Origin: Actinomycetospora lutea
GTDB lineage: Bacteria; Actinomycetota; Actinomycetes; Mycobacteriales; Pseudonocardiaceae
Reading direction: 5' to 3'
Assembly: GCF_028737205.1 (NCBI RefSeq)
Contig: NZ_JAQZAL010000018.1
Location: 1 to 64,000, forward strand
Length of the DNA stretch: 64,000 nucleotides
The notes below the pieces were generated by a model, which was not told the origin of the DNA, did not search any database, and saw only the letters and a list, made by a program, of their open reading frames with translations. Of the stretch, positions 44,871 to 55,962 are shown piece after piece. Every line of letters starts with the position of its first letter. Positions within the stretch are counted from its first letter, which is position 1. The position numbers and the translations under genes were made by a program.

Positions 44871-47207
44871 TCAGCCCAGGACGGCGGGCAGGGTGGCCTC
44901 GCCGAGCGCGCGGAGGTCGGCGAGCGGGAGGTCGTCGACACCCTCGATGCGCAGGGCGTCCCCGCCGACCTCGCCGAGACGCGCCGCGGCCTGACCCGCC
45001 TCGGCGCAGCGGCGGGCGAGCTCCGCCTCGTCGCCCGGGGCCACGGTGACGAGCATGCGCGCCCCGGTCTCGGAGAAGAGCACGGTGGCGGGGTCGAGGC
45101 CCGGCGCCGGCGGCAGGGTCACCGTCGCCCCCCGGCCGGCGGCGAGCGCCGCCTCGACGAGCGCCTGGGCCAGGCCGCCGTCGGAGAGGTCGTGGGAACC
45201 CGAGAGCAGGCCGTCGGCCGCGGCACCGGCGACGAGCGCGGCGAGCTCCGCCTCCGCCGCCAGGTCGGCCCGCGGTGGCCGCCCGCCGAGGTGCTCGTGC
45301 ACGACGCCCGCCCACGTGGAGCCGTCGAGCTCGTCGCGGGTCTCGCCGAGCAGCCACACCGCGTCGCCGGCCTCACCGAGGCCGTGCGGGACGGCGCGGG
45401 CCACGTCCTCGAGGATCCCGAGCACGCCGACCACGGGCGTCGGCAGGATCGCCGCGCTGCCCGTCTGGTTGTAGAAGCTCACGTTGCCACCGGTGACGGG
45501 CAGGCCCAGCGCCGCGCAGGCGTCGGCGAGACCCGCGACGGCCTCGGCGAACTGCCACATCACGGCCGGGTCCTCGGGCGAGCCGAAGTTCAGGCAGTCG
45601 GTGACCGCCACCGGCACCGCCCCCGACGACGCGACGTTGCGCACCGACTCGGCCAGCGCCAGCTGCGCGCCGACCCGGGGGTCGAGCTGGCAGAAGCGGG
45701 CGTTGGCGTCGATCGACACCGCCACGCCGCGCCCGCTCGCCTCGTCGACGCGCACGACGCCGGCGTCGGCCGGGGTCGCCGCCGTGGTGTTGCCGCGGAC
45801 GTAGCGGTCGTACTGCTCGGTCACCCAGGTCCGCGGCGCGAGGGCCGGCGAGGCGACGAGGGCGCGGATCTGCGCCGCGATCTCGCCGGGGGCCGACGGC
45901 CGCGGGCGCCCGGCGACCGAGTCGGCCTGCAGCGCGTCCTGCCACTCCGGGCGGGCGTAGGGACGGTCGTAGACCGGGCCGTCGTGGGCGACGGTGCGCG
46001 GCGGCACGTCGACCACGGTCCGGCCGTGGTGGGTGATGCGCAGGCGCTCGCCGTCGGTGACCTCGCCGATGACGGTGGCCGTGACGTCCCAGCGCCGGCA
46101 GACCGCCATGAACGCGTCGACGTTCTCGGGCGTGACCACCGCGCACATCCGCTCCTGCGACTCGCTGGAGAGGATCTCGGCCGCGGTCATGTCGGCGGCG
46201 CGCAGCGGGACGGCGTCGAGGTCGACGTGCATGCCGCCGTCGCCGGCGCTGGCGAGCTCGCTGGTCGCGCAGGACAGCCCGGCGCCGCCGAGGTCCTGGA
46301 TGCCGACCACGAGGCCGTCGCGGAACAGGTCCAGGCAGCACTCGATGAGCACCTTCTCGGCGAACGGGTCGCCGACCTGGACGCTGGGCAGCTTCTTGCG
46401 GCCGGTCCCGTCCTCGAACGTCTCGCTCGCGAGCACGGACACCCCGCCGATGCCGTCGAGCCCCGTGCGGGCGCCGAACAGCACGATCTTGTTGCCGGCG
46501 CCCGAGGCGAAGGCCAGGTGCAGGCCCTCGTGGCGCAGCACGCCGACGCAGAGGGCGTTGACCAGGGGGTTGCCGGAGTAGCTCGGGTCGAACACGACCT
46601 CGCCGCCGATGTTGGGCAGGCCGAGGCAGTTGCCGTAGAAGCCGACGCCGGAGACGACGCCGGGCAGCACGCGCGCGGTGTCGGGGGCGTCGAGCGGGCC
46701 GACCCGCAGCCCGTCCATCACCGCCACCGGGCGGGCGCCCATCGCCATGATGTCGCGGACGATCCCGCCGACGCCCGTCGCGGCACCCTGGTGCGGCTCG
46801 ACGTACGACGGGTGGTTGTGCGATTCGATCTTGAAGGTGACCGCCCACCCGTCACCGACGTCCACCACGCCCGCGTTCTCGCCGATCCCGGCGAGCAGGC
46901 GCGCCCGCATGGCCTCGGTGGTGGTGTCGCCGAAGCGGCGCAGGTGGACCTTCGAGGACTTGTAGGAGCAGTGCTCCGACCACATCACCGAGTACATGGC
47001 CAGCTCGGCCTCGGTGGGCCGCCGGCCGAGGATGTCCCGGATGCGGGCGTACTCCTCGTCGCGCAGGCCGAGCGCGGCGTGCGGCTGGGGCTCGCCGGGG
47101 GTGGCGGCGGCGTGCTCCACCGTGTCGACGGGCGCGACCGACGACGGGGCGGGCGGGGAGGACTGCAGGGGGGCGGCGGCAGCGGCCGGACCCTGGGGGA
47201 CGGTCAC
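44871..47207 (-). CDS. purL: Phosphoribosylformylglycinamidine synthase II PurL
   Basis: Fourth step of purine synthesis, FGAR to FGAM; the small PurL form that works with PurQ and PurS. 778 residues: [72 protein letters not shown] and [13 protein letters not shown]. An N-terminal Ala/Pro extension of about 60 residues is unusual. GTG 47207 lies 7 nt after TACCCT (47220-47215), so the transcript is probably leaderless; the longer frame to 47420 is not needed. Confidence 0.97.
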   Translation of the reverse strand: MTVPQGPAAAAAPLQSSPPAPSSVAPVDTVEHAAATPGEPQPHAALGLRDEEYARIRDILGRRPTEAELAMYSVMWSEHCSYKSSKVHLRRFGDTTTEAMRARLLAGIGENAGVVDVGDGWAVTFKIESHNHPSYVEPHQGAATGVGGIVRDIMAMGARPVAVMDGLRVGPLDAPDTARVLPGVVSGVGFYGNCLGLPNIGGEVVFDPSYSGNPLVNALCVGVLRHEGLHLAFASGAGNKIVLFGARTGLDGIGGVSVLASETFEDGTGRKKLPSVQVGDPFAEKVLIECCLDLFRDGLVVGIQDLGGAGLSCATSELASAGDGGMHVDLDAVPLRAADMTAAEILSSESQERMCAVVTPENVDAFMAVCRRWDVTATVIGEVTDGERLRITHHGRTVVDVPPRTVAHDGPVYDRPYARPEWQDALQADSVAGRPRPSAPGEIAAQIRALVASPALAPRTWVTEQYDRYVRGNTTAATPADAGVVRVDEASGRGVAVSIDANARFCQLDPRVGAQLALAESVRNVASSGAVPVAVTDCLNFGSPEDPAVMWQFAEAVAGLADACAALGLPVTGGNVSFYNQTGSAAILPTPVVGVLGILEDVARAVPHGLGEAGDAVWLLGETRDELDGSTWAGVVHEHLGGRPPRADLAAEAELAALVAGAAADGLLSGSHDLSDGGLAQALVEAALAAGRGATVTLPPAPGLDPATVLFSETGARMLVTVAPGDEAELARRCAEAGQAAARLGEVGGDALRIEGVDDLPLADLRALGEATLPAVLG

Positions 47208-47552
47208 ACCGTCGAGGGTAGGCGTCCGGCCTCCCGGGGCCGGCGGGGCCGTGACGGCCACCGCGGACCGGCGGTCACGGCAGGGTGAGAGCTGTGTCAC
47301 TCGACCCGTGTACGCCGAACGCGCCGTTACCCACGATGTGCGGTCGGTAAACGCCGCCGGGCTCATCTCACCGGCACCATCGACCGACATCCACCACACG
47401 CCCACCGTGTGCACCGCCACTCAGCCCAACTTTCGCACCCCTTCGCTCGATCGGATGGCCGCTCGCTGTCCGCCGCCGACGTTTCACCGCGACACGGCGG
47501 GGCGTGTCGGCCAAATCCCGGGGGTGTCGGACCCTCGATACATCATGGAGCC
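47208..47552. other. Divergent promoter region of purL and the 47553 gene
   Basis: 345 bases. Contains the TACCCT -10 of purL at 47220-47215. No convincing ORF, repeat or riboswitch. CGATAC at 47536-47541 could be the -10 for the plus-strand gene. Confidence 0.45.
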
Positions 47553-48053
47553 ATGACCACCGCCTCCGTCTCCTCGGCGACCGGATCGGCCTCCGGTGAC
47601 GCGGCCGGCACGCCGGGAGCCGGCGACGCCCTCGCCCGGCTCCACCTCGTCCTCGACCGCGAGCTCCTCGGCGTCCGGCGTCACGACCTCGAGCTCGCCG
47701 GACGTGTCCCCGAGAGCGTGCGCCCGCACGTCGACGCGGCCGCCGGGATGCTCGAGTTCCTCGTCGACGACGGCTCCGGCGGCGTGGTCGTCCTCGCGCT
47801 CGCGCCCGGCGCGCGCGGCGACACGGTGGTGCCCCTGCTCCCCGCCGCCCAGCCGACCGAGCCGGGCGGCCGCGACGTCTCGACGGACGGGCCGTTCGAC
47901 GAGATCGTCGGCGAGGCGATCGAGGACGTGTCGCGCCTGCTCACCCACGTCGAGCACCCCGATGAGATGCGCGGGCTCGTGCTGCACCTCGGCGGGCGGA
48001 TGCTGCTGGTCTACGCCGACCTGTGGGAGCTGCGCGTCACGCTGCTGCCGTGA
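47553..48053 (+). CDS. Hypothetical protein, 166 aa
   Basis: Not recognised. ATG 47553; a Ser/Ala/Gly-rich start (about 28 residues) is followed by a compact alpha/beta domain with [40 protein letters not shown], and a strand-rich end [17 protein letters not shown] then ELRVTLLP. No signal peptide. It overlaps the 3' end of the convergent purQ by 17 nt. Confidence 0.6.
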   Translation: MTTASVSSATGSASGDAAGTPGAGDALARLHLVLDRELLGVRRHDLELAGRVPESVRPHVDAAAGMLEFLVDDGSGGVVVLALAPGARGDTVVPLLPAAQPTEPGGRDVSTDGPFDEIVGEAIEDVSRLLTHVEHPDEMRGLVLHLGGRMLLVYADLWELRVTLLP

Positions 48054-48714
48054 GCTGCTGGAGCACGGAGGTGAACAGCCCCAGACCGTCGGTGCCCGGG
48101 CCGGTCAGCGCGTCGATCGCGTGCTCGGGGTGCGGCATGAGCCCGACCACGCGGCCGTCGGCGGAGCTGATCCCGGCGATGTCGCGCAGCGCGCCATTGG
48201 GCGCGGGCCGGGTGTAGCGGAACACCACGCGGCCCTCGGCCTCGAGCGCGTCGAGGGTGGCGGCGTCGGCGACGTAGCGCCCCTCGCCCGACTTCAGCGG
48301 CACGGTGATCTCCTGGCCCACCCTGAACGCCGAGGTCCAGGCGGTGTCGGCCTCCACGCGCAGCCCCACCTCGCGGCAGACGAACCGCAGGCCGTGGTTG
48401 CGCACCAGCGCTCCGGGCAGCAGGCCCGCCTCGCAGAGGATCTGGAACCCGTTGCAGATGCCGAGCACCGGCATCCCGGCGCGCCCGGCCTCCACGACCG
48501 GGCCCATCACCGGCGAGCGGGCGGCGATCGCGCCGGCGCGCAGGTAGTCGCCGTACGAGAACCCGCCGGGCACGACCACCGCGTCGACCCCGCGCAGGTC
48601 GGCGTCGTCGTGCCACAGGCTCACGGCCTCGGCGCCGGCGTAGCGCACGGCGCGGGCGGCGTCGACGTCGTCGAGCGTCCCGGGAAACGTGATGACCCCG
48701 ATCCGGCTCGTCAC
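48037..48714 (-). CDS. purQ: Phosphoribosylformylglycinamidine synthase I PurQ
   Basis: Glutaminase subunit that feeds ammonia to PurL. 225 residues of class I glutamine amidotransferase: [37 protein letters not shown], nucleophile Cys in [19 protein letters not shown], and the catalytic HPEH near the end ([10 protein letters not shown]). GTG 48714 overlaps the purS stop by 4 nt (GTGA). Confidence 0.97.
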   Translation of the reverse strand: MTSRIGVITFPGTLDDVDAARAVRYAGAEAVSLWHDDADLRGVDAVVVPGGFSYGDYLRAGAIAARSPVMGPVVEAGRAGMPVLGICNGFQILCEAGLLPGALVRNHGLRFVCREVGLRVEADTAWTSAFRVGQEITVPLKSGEGRYVADAATLDALEAEGRVVFRYTRPAPNGALRDIAGISSADGRVVGLMPHPEHAIDALTGPGTDGLGLFTSVLQQLTAAA

Positions 48715-48950
48715 GACGACACCCTCCGCACGACCCACTCCTCGATCACCGGGTTGGCGAGCAGCGTGCCGGCGATGTGCTCGAGCTCGGCGTCGCCGAC
48801 GGTGTCGTCGACCTCGAGCTCGAAGTGCTTGCCCTGGCGCACGTCGGCCACGCCGTCGACCCCCAGGCGACCCATCGCACGGGCCACGGCCTGGCCCTGC
48901 GGGTCGAGGATCTCGGCCTTCGGGAGGACGTCGACGATCACGCGTGCCAC
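48711..48950 (-). CDS. purS: Phosphoribosylformylglycinamidine synthase PurS
   Basis: 79-residue bridging subunit of the PurLQS complex. [40 protein letters not shown] and the C-terminal [12 protein letters not shown] are family marks. GTG 48950; overlaps purQ. It diverges from the MBL-fold gene at 48993. Confidence 0.95.
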   Translation of the reverse strand: MARVIVDVLPKAEILDPQGQAVARAMGRLGVDGVADVRQGKHFELEVDDTVGDAELEHIAGTLLANPVIEEWVVRRVSS

Positions 48951-48992
48951 GCCGTTCAGGTTACCGGGGCGCGGCGGGGGAACTCCGGTGGC

Positions 48993-49625
48993 GTGGAACT
49001 CGTACACCTGGGTCACGCGTGCGTCGTCCTCGACACCGGCTCGGCCCGTCTCCTGGTCGATCCCGGCGCCTTCTCGGAGGGCTACGAGACCCTCGAGGGC
49101 CTCGACGCGGTGCTGATCACCCACCAGCACTTCGACCACCTCGACACGGAGAAGCTGCCGGCGCTGCTCGAGCGCAACCCGGGCGCGGAGCTCGTCGTCG
49201 ACCCCGGCACCGCCGAGCAGCTCCGCGAGCACGGCATCGCCCACACCGTCCGCGAGCCCGGCGAGACGTTCACCGTCGGCGGCGCGGGCGTCGAGGTCGT
49301 CGGCCACGACCACGCCGTGATCCACCCCGACATCCCGCGCATCCGCAACAACGGCTACCTGGTCGACGGCTCGGTGCTGCACCCGGGCGACGCCTTCACC
49401 GTCCCCGAGCGCACGCCCGACGTGCTGCTGCTGCCGACCGCGGCGCCGTGGCTCAAGGTCTCCGAGGCCGTGGACTACCTGCGCGCCGTCGCCCCGCCGC
49501 TCGCGGTGCCGATCCACGAGGCCGTGCTGGCGAACCCCGAGCTGCACTACGGCATGTTCCGCACCCTCGCCCCGCAGGGCACCGACCTCCGCGTCCCCCC
49601 GCGCGGGGAGGCCCTTCCCCTGTGA
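48993..49625 (+). CDS. UlaG-like MBL-fold metallohydrolase
   Basis: 210 residues. LVHLGHACVVLDTGSARLLV and DPGAFSEGYETLEGLDAVL lead to the metal motif THQHFDHLDTEKLP (HxHxDH). The C-terminal HPGDAFTVPERTPDVLLLPT and AVPIHEAVLANPELHYGM carry the remaining His ligands. Substrate unknown. GTG 48993 is the first plausible start, 42 nt from divergent purS. Confidence 0.88.
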   Translation: MELVHLGHACVVLDTGSARLLVDPGAFSEGYETLEGLDAVLITHQHFDHLDTEKLPALLERNPGAELVVDPGTAEQLREHGIAHTVREPGETFTVGGAGVEVVGHDHAVIHPDIPRIRNNGYLVDGSVLHPGDAFTVPERTPDVLLLPTAAPWLKVSEAVDYLRAVAPPLAVPIHEAVLANPELHYGMFRTLAPQGTDLRVPPRGEALPL

Positions 49626-49637
49626 GCACGGACATGG

Positions 49638-50417
49638 CTAGGCGGTGATGGACCAGTGCTCGGGGTCGCCGGCGACGCGGGGGCGGCGGGGGCCGCGGCG
49701 GGGCACGAGCTCGCCCGCCCCGAGCGGGGTGGCGCCGTCGGCGAGGGCCGCGTCGACCAGCGCGCCGGCGGCGGCGAGCGGGGCACCCACGGGCAGGGCG
49801 AGGTGCACGAGCTGCGGGTCCCCGCGCCGGCGCCGCGGCTCCGCCCCGCAAACCGGCCCCCGCCACGACCGCACCGGCGCGCCGTCGGCACCGAGACGGT
49901 GCACGCCGGCGTCGTCGACGAGCAGGCCCAGGTCGGCGGCGGCGAGCGCGGCCCGCGTGCCGGCCGAGACCGCCCAGCCCGGGGCGGCGAACCCGTCGAC
50001 GGCGAGGCCCAGGGCGTCGCGGGAGCGCAGTGCGGCGGTGAGGCGCAGGCCCGCCTCGTGGGCCGGGAGGCGCCGGTAGGGCCTCCGGTCACGCGCCTCC
50101 GGCGCGGCAGCTCCCCGATCGGTGTGCTCCCCTGATCGCTTCGCGCCGCCCCCCGTCTCCGGGCGGGTGCCGTGCAGCAGGACCACGTCACCGACCCGGC
50201 GGCGGGCGGTCGCCCAGGCGGCGACCTCGGGGTGCGGGCGCGGCCCGACCAGCCAGGTCGCCGGCACGCGGCGGGCGTCGAGGGCGTCGGCGAGCGCGAC
50301 GGCGCCGTCCAGCGGCGCGCCGGGCGCCAGGCCCGACACCGACACGAGCAGGCGTGCGGCACGGAGCGTTCGGGGGAGCACGCCGAGAGGGGGAGCTGCC
50401 GCCGGGCGCCGGGTCAT
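49638..50417 (-). CDS. Polysaccharide deacetylase-like (DUF2334) protein with repeat insertions
   Basis: 259 residues from ATG 50417. The core resembles DUF2334 / polysaccharide deacetylase proteins: LLVSVSGLAPGAPLDGAVAL, PATWLVGPRPHPEVAAWATA, GDVVLLHGT and LPAHEAGLRLTAAL, then GFAAPGWAVSAGTRAAL. Two copies of a dispersed repeat lie inside. Copy C encodes about 12 residues of the N-terminus (APPLGVLPRTLR), and copy B adds about 20 residues (SGEHTDRGAAA) between the HGT motif and LPAHEAG. The usual metal triad is not fully evident, so activity is doubtful. Confidence 0.65.
   Translation of the reverse strand: MTRRPAAAPPLGVLPRTLRAARLLVSVSGLAPGAPLDGAVALADALDARRVPATWLVGPRPHPEVAAWATARRRVGDVVLLHGTRPETGGGAKRSGEHTDRGAAAPEARDRRPYRRLPAHEAGLRLTAALRSRDALGLAVDGFAAPGWAVSAGTRAALAAADLGLLVDDAGVHRLGADGAPVRSWRGPVCGAEPRRRRGDPQLVHLALPVGAPLAAAGALVDAALADGATPLGAGELVPRRGPRRPRVAGDPEHWSITA
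50109..50133 (+). repeat. Dispersed repeat, copy B
   Basis: AGCTCCCCGATCGGTGTGCT followed by CCCCT; differs from copy A (28533) at three of 25 positions. It lies antisense inside the deacetylase-like gene and adds an in-frame block to it. Confidence 0.7.
50362..50396 (-). repeat. Dispersed repeat, copy C
   Basis: On the minus strand AGCTCCCCCTCTCGGCGTGC then TCCCCCGAACGCTCCG, matching copy A over about 35 positions with a few differences. It encodes the N-terminus of the deacetylase-like protein. Confidence 0.65.
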
Positions 50418-50510
50418 GCCCCCATGAGGCCAGCCGGAGGTGCCGTCGATGCGTCCGGGGGGTGAACGCCGCCGCTCGGGTCGGCGACGGCCGAACGCGC
50501 AGCGCACGGA

Positions 50511-51410
50511 TCACACAGCGGGGGGCCACTCCCGGCCGGTCAGGCGCGTGTAGGCCTCGATGTAGCGCTCGCGCGTGGCCATGATCACGTCGTCGGGCAG
50601 CGGGGGCGGCGCCTCGCCGGAGTGGCGGTCCCACCCGGACGCGGGCGAGGTGAGCCACTCCCGGACGTACTGCTTGTCGAAGCTCGGCTGCACGGCGCCC
50701 GGCGCGTACCCCTCGGCGGGCCAGAACCGCGACGAGTCCGGGGTGAGCACCTCGTCGCCGAGCACCAGCGTCCCGTCGGGCGAGAGCCCGAACTCGAGCT
50801 TGGTGTCGGCGAGGATCAGGCCCCGCGAGGCGGCGTAGGCGGCGCCCCGGGCGTAGATCGCCAGGGTCTGGTCGCGCAACGTCCCGGCGAGCTCGCGCCC
50901 GATCGTGGCCGCGACGGTCTCGAAGTCGACGTTCTCGTCGTGCTCGCCCCGGGCGGCCTTCGTCGCCGGCGTGAAGATCGGCGAGGGGAGCATGCTCGCC
51001 TCGGTGAGCCCGTCGGGGAGCGGGACGCCGCAGACGGCGCCGTCGCGGCGGTAGTCGGTCGTGCCCGAGCCCGCGAGGTAGCCCCGCGCCACGCACTCCA
51101 CCGGGATCATCTCGAGGCGGCGCACGAGCAGCGCGCGCCCGCGGACCTCCTCGGGGATGCGCTCGTCGCGCGCCGCGAGCAGGTGGTGCGCCACCGGCGG
51201 CGCGGCGACGTCCGCCCCGCCGAGCAGCTCGAACCAGAACACGCTCATCGCCGTCAGCACCCGGCCCTTGTCCGGGATGGGCGTCGAGAGCACGTGGTCG
51301 AACGCCGAGATCCGGTCGGACGCGACGAGCAGCAGGGTCTCGTCGTCGACCTCGTAGAGGTCCCGGACCTTGCCGGAGGCCAGGTGGTGGTAGTCGGCGA
51401 GGCGGGGCAC
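50511..51410 (-). CDS. purC: SAICAR synthetase PurC
   Basis: Joins CAIR and aspartate with ATP to give SAICAR. 299 residues from GTG 51410: [52 protein letters not shown] and [20 protein letters not shown] are typical, with [10 protein letters not shown] near the end. The stop of purB lies 11 nt upstream of its start, so purB-purC form an operon. Confidence 0.97.
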   Translation of the reverse strand: MPRLADYHHLASGKVRDLYEVDDETLLLVASDRISAFDHVLSTPIPDKGRVLTAMSVFWFELLGGADVAAPPVAHHLLAARDERIPEEVRGRALLVRRLEMIPVECVARGYLAGSGTTDYRRDGAVCGVPLPDGLTEASMLPSPIFTPATKAARGEHDENVDFETVAATIGRELAGTLRDQTLAIYARGAAYAASRGLILADTKLEFGLSPDGTLVLGDEVLTPDSSRFWPAEGYAPGAVQPSFDKQYVREWLTSPASGWDRHSGEAPPPLPDDVIMATRERYIEAYTRLTGREWPPAV

Positions 51411-51421
51411 GGGCGCGGAGG

Positions 51422-52861
51422 CTAGAGGATCGGGGCGGGTGTGTACGCCGCCGCGTCGGGGTGCTCGGCGACGATCGCGTCGACCCGGCGGACGACCTCG
51501 GCGATCTGGGCCTCGGCGGCGCCGACGAAGGCGCGCGGATCGCCGACGGCGGCGTCGAGGTCGGCCGACGAGAGCCCGAGCCGCGCGTCGGCACCGAGGC
51601 GGGCGAGGAGGTCGTTGCCCTCGGCGCCCTTCTCGCGCATGTCGAGGGCCACCGCGCGGGCGTGCTCGGAGATGATCTCGTGCCCGGTCTCGCGGCCGAC
51701 CCCGGCGCGCACGGCGCCCATGAGCACCGCCGTGGTCGCGAGGAACGGCAGGTAGCGGTCCAGCTCGCGGGCGATCACCGCCGGGTAGGCGCCGAACTCG
51801 TCGAGCACCGTGAGGATGGTCTCGAGCAGCCCGTCGACGGCGAAGAACGCGTCGGGCAGCGCGACGCGGCGCACGACCGAGTCGGACACGTCGCCCTCGT
51901 TCCACTGCGCGCCGGCGAGCTCGCCGACCATCGCGGCGTTGCCGCGCAGCACCACCGCGAGCCCGTTGACGCGCTCGCACGAGCGGGTGTTCATCTTGTG
52001 CGGCATCGCCGACGAGCCGACCTGGCCGGCGCGGAAGCCCTCGGTGACCAGCTCCTGGCCGGCCATGAGCCGGATGGTGGTCGCCAGCGAGGACGGGCCG
52101 GCGGCCAGCTGGACCAGCGCGGAGACCACGTCCTGGTCGAGCGAGCGCGGGTAGACCTGGCCGACGCTGGTGAGGACCTCGCCGAACCCGAGGTGCGCGG
52201 CGACGCGGCGCTCGAGCTCGGCGAGCTTGTCCGCCCCGTCAGCACCGCCGCCGAGCAGCCCCAGCATGTCCTGCGCCGTGCCCACGGGGCCCTTGATCCC
52301 GCGCAGCGGGTAGCGCTCGATCAGCTCGGTGACGCGCCGGTACGCCACGAGCGTCTCGTCGGCGGCGCTCGCGAAGCGCTTGCCCAGCGTCGTGGCCTGC
52401 GCGGCGACGTTGTGGCTGCGCCCGGCCATGACGAGCTCGGCGTGCTCGGACGCGCGGCGGGCCAGGCGGGCGAGCACCGCGACGGTCTTGTCGGCGACGA
52501 GGCGCAGGGAGTCGCGGATCTGCAGCTGCTCGACGTTCTCGGTGAGGTCGCGGCTGGTCATGCCCTTGTGGGCGTGCTGGTGGCCGGCGAGCTCGTCGAA
52601 CTCCTCGATGCGCGCCTTGACGTCGTGGCGGGTCACCCGCTCGCGGGCCGCGATCGACGCCAGGTCCACGCGGTCGGTCACGGCGCGGTAGTCCTCGAGC
52701 ACACCGTCGGGCACGTCCACGCCGAGCTCGCGCTGGGCGGTGAGCACCGCGATCCACAGCTCGCGCTCGAGGACGATCTTGCGCTCGGGCGACCACAGCC
52801 CGGTGAGCTCCGGGGACGCGTAGCGCGCGGCGAGCACGTTCGGGATCGTCGGACCACTCAC
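51422..52861 (-). CDS. purB: Adenylosuccinate lyase PurB
   Basis: Cleaves SAICAR to AICAR and adenylosuccinate to AMP, releasing fumarate. 479 residues from GTG 52861: [71 protein letters not shown], and the lyase signature [17 protein letters not shown]. Followed 11 nt later by purC. Confidence 0.97.
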   Translation of the reverse strand: MSGPTIPNVLAARYASPELTGLWSPERKIVLERELWIAVLTAQRELGVDVPDGVLEDYRAVTDRVDLASIAARERVTRHDVKARIEEFDELAGHQHAHKGMTSRDLTENVEQLQIRDSLRLVADKTVAVLARLARRASEHAELVMAGRSHNVAAQATTLGKRFASAADETLVAYRRVTELIERYPLRGIKGPVGTAQDMLGLLGGGADGADKLAELERRVAAHLGFGEVLTSVGQVYPRSLDQDVVSALVQLAAGPSSLATTIRLMAGQELVTEGFRAGQVGSSAMPHKMNTRSCERVNGLAVVLRGNAAMVGELAGAQWNEGDVSDSVVRRVALPDAFFAVDGLLETILTVLDEFGAYPAVIARELDRYLPFLATTAVLMGAVRAGVGRETGHEIISEHARAVALDMREKGAEGNDLLARLGADARLGLSSADLDAAVGDPRAFVGAAEAQIAEVVRRVDAIVAEHPDAAAYTPAPIL

Positions 52862-52944
52862 TCGGCCGAGCCTACGGGCCGGTCGGCGCACGTGACCGCG
52901 GCCGCGCCCGGACCGGGCACCCGGGCCTACTACGGTCGGGGCCC

Positions 52945-53022
52945 GCGAGCAGGTCCCGAACAGGTCGCCGAGCAGGTCACCGAGCAGGCCCGGAGCGGAC
53001 CCGGAGCAGTCCCGGAGCAGGG
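52945..53022 (+). repeat. Degenerate 11-12 bp tandem repeats in a 5' leader
   Basis: About seven imperfect units of the type CGAGCAGGTCC / CGGAGCAGTCC run up to the GGGAGGAGG ribosome site of the RR-PP2C gene. TACGGT at 52931-52936 could be the -10, which would put the array in the untranslated leader. Confidence 0.65.
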
Positions 53023-53032
53023 AGGAGGACGC

Positions 53033-54226
53033 ATGGAGCCGGTCGAACCGGACGCGTCCGCGCCGCTGCGGGTGCTGCTCGTCGAGGACGACGACGCCGA
53101 CGCCGTCCTCGTCACCGAGCACTTCGCCGACGCCGACCTCACCGTGGACCTCGCGCGCGCCACCTCACTGGCGCAGGCCGAGACGCTGCTCGACGGCGAG
53201 GCCGAGGGCACCCCGGACTGCATCCTGCTCGACCTCGCCCTGCCCGACGCGCACGGCTTCGAGGGTCTGCGCCGCCTGCTGCACGTCGACGGCCCGGCGG
53301 TCCTCGTGCTCACCGGCCGCCGCGACGAGTCGCTCGGGGCCGACGCGGTGGGTGTCGGTGCGCAGGACTACCTGGTCAAGGACGCCGTCGACGGCCCGAC
53401 GCTGGCGCGCGCCGTGCGCTACGCCGTCGAGCGCCGGCGCAGCGACCGGGTGCGCCGGGCCCTGCGCGACGCCCAGCTGCGCGCCGACGAGAACGCCCGC
53501 CTCGAGCGCGGCCTGCTCCCGACGCCGCTGCTCGACGACCCGGCCGTGCACATCCTCGCCCGCTACGAGCCCGGCACCGAGCAGACGCTGTTGGGCGGCG
53601 ACTTCTACGACGTCGTGGAAGGCCCCGACGGCCGCCTGCACGTGGTGATCGGCGACGTCTGCGGCCACGGCCCGGACGAGGCGGCGCTCGGGGTGAGCCT
53701 GCGCATCGCCTGGCGCACCCTGGTGCTCTCGGGCATCGACCCCGACCGCGTCCTGCCGACGATGCACGAGCTGCTCGTCAGCGAGCGCAGTCACCCGACC
53801 CTGTTCACCACGCTCGCCACCGCGACCGTCGACGAGACCCGCGAGCGCCTCACGCTGCGGCTCGCCGGGCACCCGCCGCCCGCGCTCGTCGGCGAGGGCG
53901 ACGACACCCACCTGCTGTCCACCGAGCGCCTCGGCGTGCCCCTCGGCATCGGCGCCGGCCGGACGTGGCCGCCGCTCGAGGTCGAGCTCCCGCCCAAGTG
54001 GGCCCTGCTGCTCTACACCGACGGGCTCATCGAGGGCCGCCAGGAGTCGGGCGAGGTGCTCTGGACCGACGGCCTGCAGGCGCTGCTGCGGGAGGTCACC
54101 ACGGGACCGGCGCCGTGGCGCGACGACCCGGGGGCGATGCTGGACGCCGTGATGGAGCGCGTGCGGACCCTGTCGATGGCGCGGACCGACGACGTCGCGG
54201 CGGTCCTGCTGGTGTCCGACCGGTGA
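53033..54226 (+). CDS. Response regulator with PP2C (SpoIIE/RsbU-type) phosphatase
   Basis: 397 residues. Receiver domain (about 8-125): [18 protein letters not shown], phospho-acceptor Asp in [28 protein letters not shown] and [10 protein letters not shown] with the Lys. A short coiled coil ([19 protein letters not shown]) joins it to a PP2C phosphatase domain (about 165-397) with [40 protein letters not shown] and a C-terminal [12 protein letters not shown]. These proteins dephosphorylate anti-anti-sigma factors when the receiver is phosphorylated. First gene of a four-gene overlapping operon; GTGA overlap with the kinase. Confidence 0.93.
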   Translation: MEPVEPDASAPLRVLLVEDDDADAVLVTEHFADADLTVDLARATSLAQAETLLDGEAEGTPDCILLDLALPDAHGFEGLRRLLHVDGPAVLVLTGRRDESLGADAVGVGAQDYLVKDAVDGPTLARAVRYAVERRRSDRVRRALRDAQLRADENARLERGLLPTPLLDDPAVHILARYEPGTEQTLLGGDFYDVVEGPDGRLHVVIGDVCGHGPDEAALGVSLRIAWRTLVLSGIDPDRVLPTMHELLVSERSHPTLFTTLATATVDETRERLTLRLAGHPPPALVGEGDDTHLLSTERLGVPLGIGAGRTWPPLEVELPPKWALLLYTDGLIEGRQESGEVLWTDGLQALLREVTTGPAPWRDDPGAMLDAVMERVRTLSMARTDDVAAVLLVSDR

Positions 54227-55962
54227 CGGCGACCTCGACCGACACCGCCCCCGAGTCCGCGGCCGCCGCCGGAGCCGCGCCCCCGCGCCGGGGACGGCGC
54301 ACCCTGCCGCGCCCGAGCCGCGCCGTGCGCGCGGGCCTGAGCCGCTGGTCGCTGGGCCGCATCCTCGGCGTCACCGGGGCGGTCGTGGCGGTGCTGCTCG
54401 TGGTCGCCGGGATCATCGGCGCCACCGGTCTCGCCGTGCTCAGCGACCGGCGGATCGAGCTCGTCGACCGGCTCGACCCCGCGCTCACCACCGCCCAGCA
54501 GCTCGACGCCGCCACCGTCGACCAGGAGACCGGCGTCCGCGGCTACGTGCTGGCGCCCAGCCCGGAGTTCCTCGTCCCCTACGAGCGGGGGCGCGCGGAC
54601 GAGGCCCGGCTGATCGGCGAGCTGCGCCGGCTGGCGGCCGAGCAGCCCGCCGTCCTCGGCGACCTCGCGGCGGTCGAGGCCGCGACCGCCCGGTGGCGCG
54701 CCGTCTACGCCGACCCCACGCTCGCCGCCGTCGCGGCCGGCACGCCCGCCCCCTCGCCGGAGGTCGGGCGCGCCGCGTTCGACGACGTCCGCGCGGCGCT
54801 CGCCGTCGAGCGCGCCCGCCTGCTCGAGCAGCGCGACGACGCCCGCGACAACCTCGACGGCGCCGCGCGCACGCTCAGGGTCGTCGGCGCGGTCACCCTG
54901 CTCGGGCTCGCGCTCGGCATCGCCGGGCTGCTGCTGTGGCTGCGCCGCGTGGTCGTGGCGCCGACGCACCGGCTCGCCCGGGAGGTCCGCGAGGTGGTCA
55001 ACGGCGACCTCGACCACTCGGTCGGTGCCGCCGGCCCCCGCGAGATCGCCGAGCTCGGCGAGGACGTCGAGGCCATGCGCGTGCTGATCGTGCGCGAGCT
55101 GGCCGACACCGAGCAGGCGCGCCAGGAGCTCGACGCGCGCAGCCGCGAGCTGGCGCGGTCCAACTCCGACCTCGAGCAGTTCGCCTACGTCGCGTCGCAC
55201 GACCTGCAGGAACCGCTGCGCAAGGTGGCCAGCTTCTGTCAGCTCCTCCAGCGGCGGTACCAGGGCCAGCTCGACGAGCGCGCCGACCAGTACATCGAGT
55301 TCGCCGCCGACGGCGCCAAGCGCATGCAGGTGCTGATCAACGACCTGCTCGCGTTCTCGCGCGTCGGGCGCCAGGGCGAGCCGATGCGGCCGGTGGACCT
55401 CGGCGAGCTGGTCGACCGGGCCACCGAGAACGTGGCGCGCGCCCTCGAGGACGCCGACGGCCGCGTCGAGCACGGGGAGCTGCCGACCGTCCTCGGCGAG
55501 CCCGCCCTGCTCACCACCGTGTTCCAGAACCTGCTGGGCAACTCCCTGAAGTTCCGCGGCGAGGACCCGCCGCGGCTGCGGGTGGACGCCGAGCTCGATC
55601 CCGACGACCCCGGGCGCTGGCTGATCCGCTTCCGCGACAACGGCATCGGGATCGACGCCGAGTACGCCGAGAGGATCTTCGTGATCTTCCAGCGGCTGCA
55701 CGCCAAGGACGCCTACCCCGGCACCGGGATCGGACTGGCGATGTGCCGCAAGATCGTCGAGCACCACGAGGGCACGATCTGGCTCGAACCCCCCGCCGAC
55801 GGCGACCGCGGCCCCGGGACCACGTTCGTCGTGGCCCTGCCGGTCCTGTCCATCACGTCCAGCCCCGTCAGCACGACCCCGAGCAGCACCCCGAGCAGCA
55901 CCCCGAGCAGCACCCCGAGCAGCACCCCGAGCAGCACCGCCGAACCGGAGGCCGCACCGTGA
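54223..55962 (+). CDS. CHASE3-type membrane histidine kinase
   Basis: 579 residues. TM1 (about 46-72), an extracytoplasmic CHASE3 domain with [22 protein letters not shown]2 (about 222-243), HAMP, coiled coil, then HisKA with the phospho-His in [20 protein letters not shown] (about residue 326), a phytochrome-like class, and HATPase_c with [31 protein letters not shown] and [18 protein letters not shown]. The C-terminus carries five PSST units encoded by a 12-bp tandem repeat. It probably senses a surface stress and phosphorylates the receivers on either side. Overlaps both neighbours by 4 nt. Confidence 0.93.
   Translation: MTATSTDTAPESAAAAGAAPPRRGRRTLPRPSRAVRAGLSRWSLGRILGVTGAVVAVLLVVAGIIGATGLAVLSDRRIELVDRLDPALTTAQQLDAATVDQETGVRGYVLAPSPEFLVPYERGRADEARLIGELRRLAAEQPAVLGDLAAVEAATARWRAVYADPTLAAVAAGTPAPSPEVGRAAFDDVRAALAVERARLLEQRDDARDNLDGAARTLRVVGAVTLLGLALGIAGLLLWLRRVVVAPTHRLAREVREVVNGDLDHSVGAAGPREIAELGEDVEAMRVLIVRELADTEQARQELDARSRELARSNSDLEQFAYVASHDLQEPLRKVASFCQLLQRRYQGQLDERADQYIEFAADGAKRMQVLINDLLAFSRVGRQGEPMRPVDLGELVDRATENVARALEDADGRVEHGELPTVLGEPALLTTVFQNLLGNSLKFRGEDPPRLRVDAELDPDDPGRWLIRFRDNGIGIDAEYAERIFVIFQRLHAKDAYPGTGIGLAMCRKIVEHHEGTIWLEPPADGDRGPGTTFVVALPVLSITSSPVSTTPSSTPSSTPSSTPSSTPSSTAEPEAAP
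55877..55936 (+). repeat. 12-bp tandem repeat, five copies, in the kinase tail
   Basis: CCCCGAGCAGCA is repeated five times without change. In frame each unit adds four residues (PSST) at the C-terminus of the histidine kinase. Identical units suggest ongoing length variation. Confidence 0.95.
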
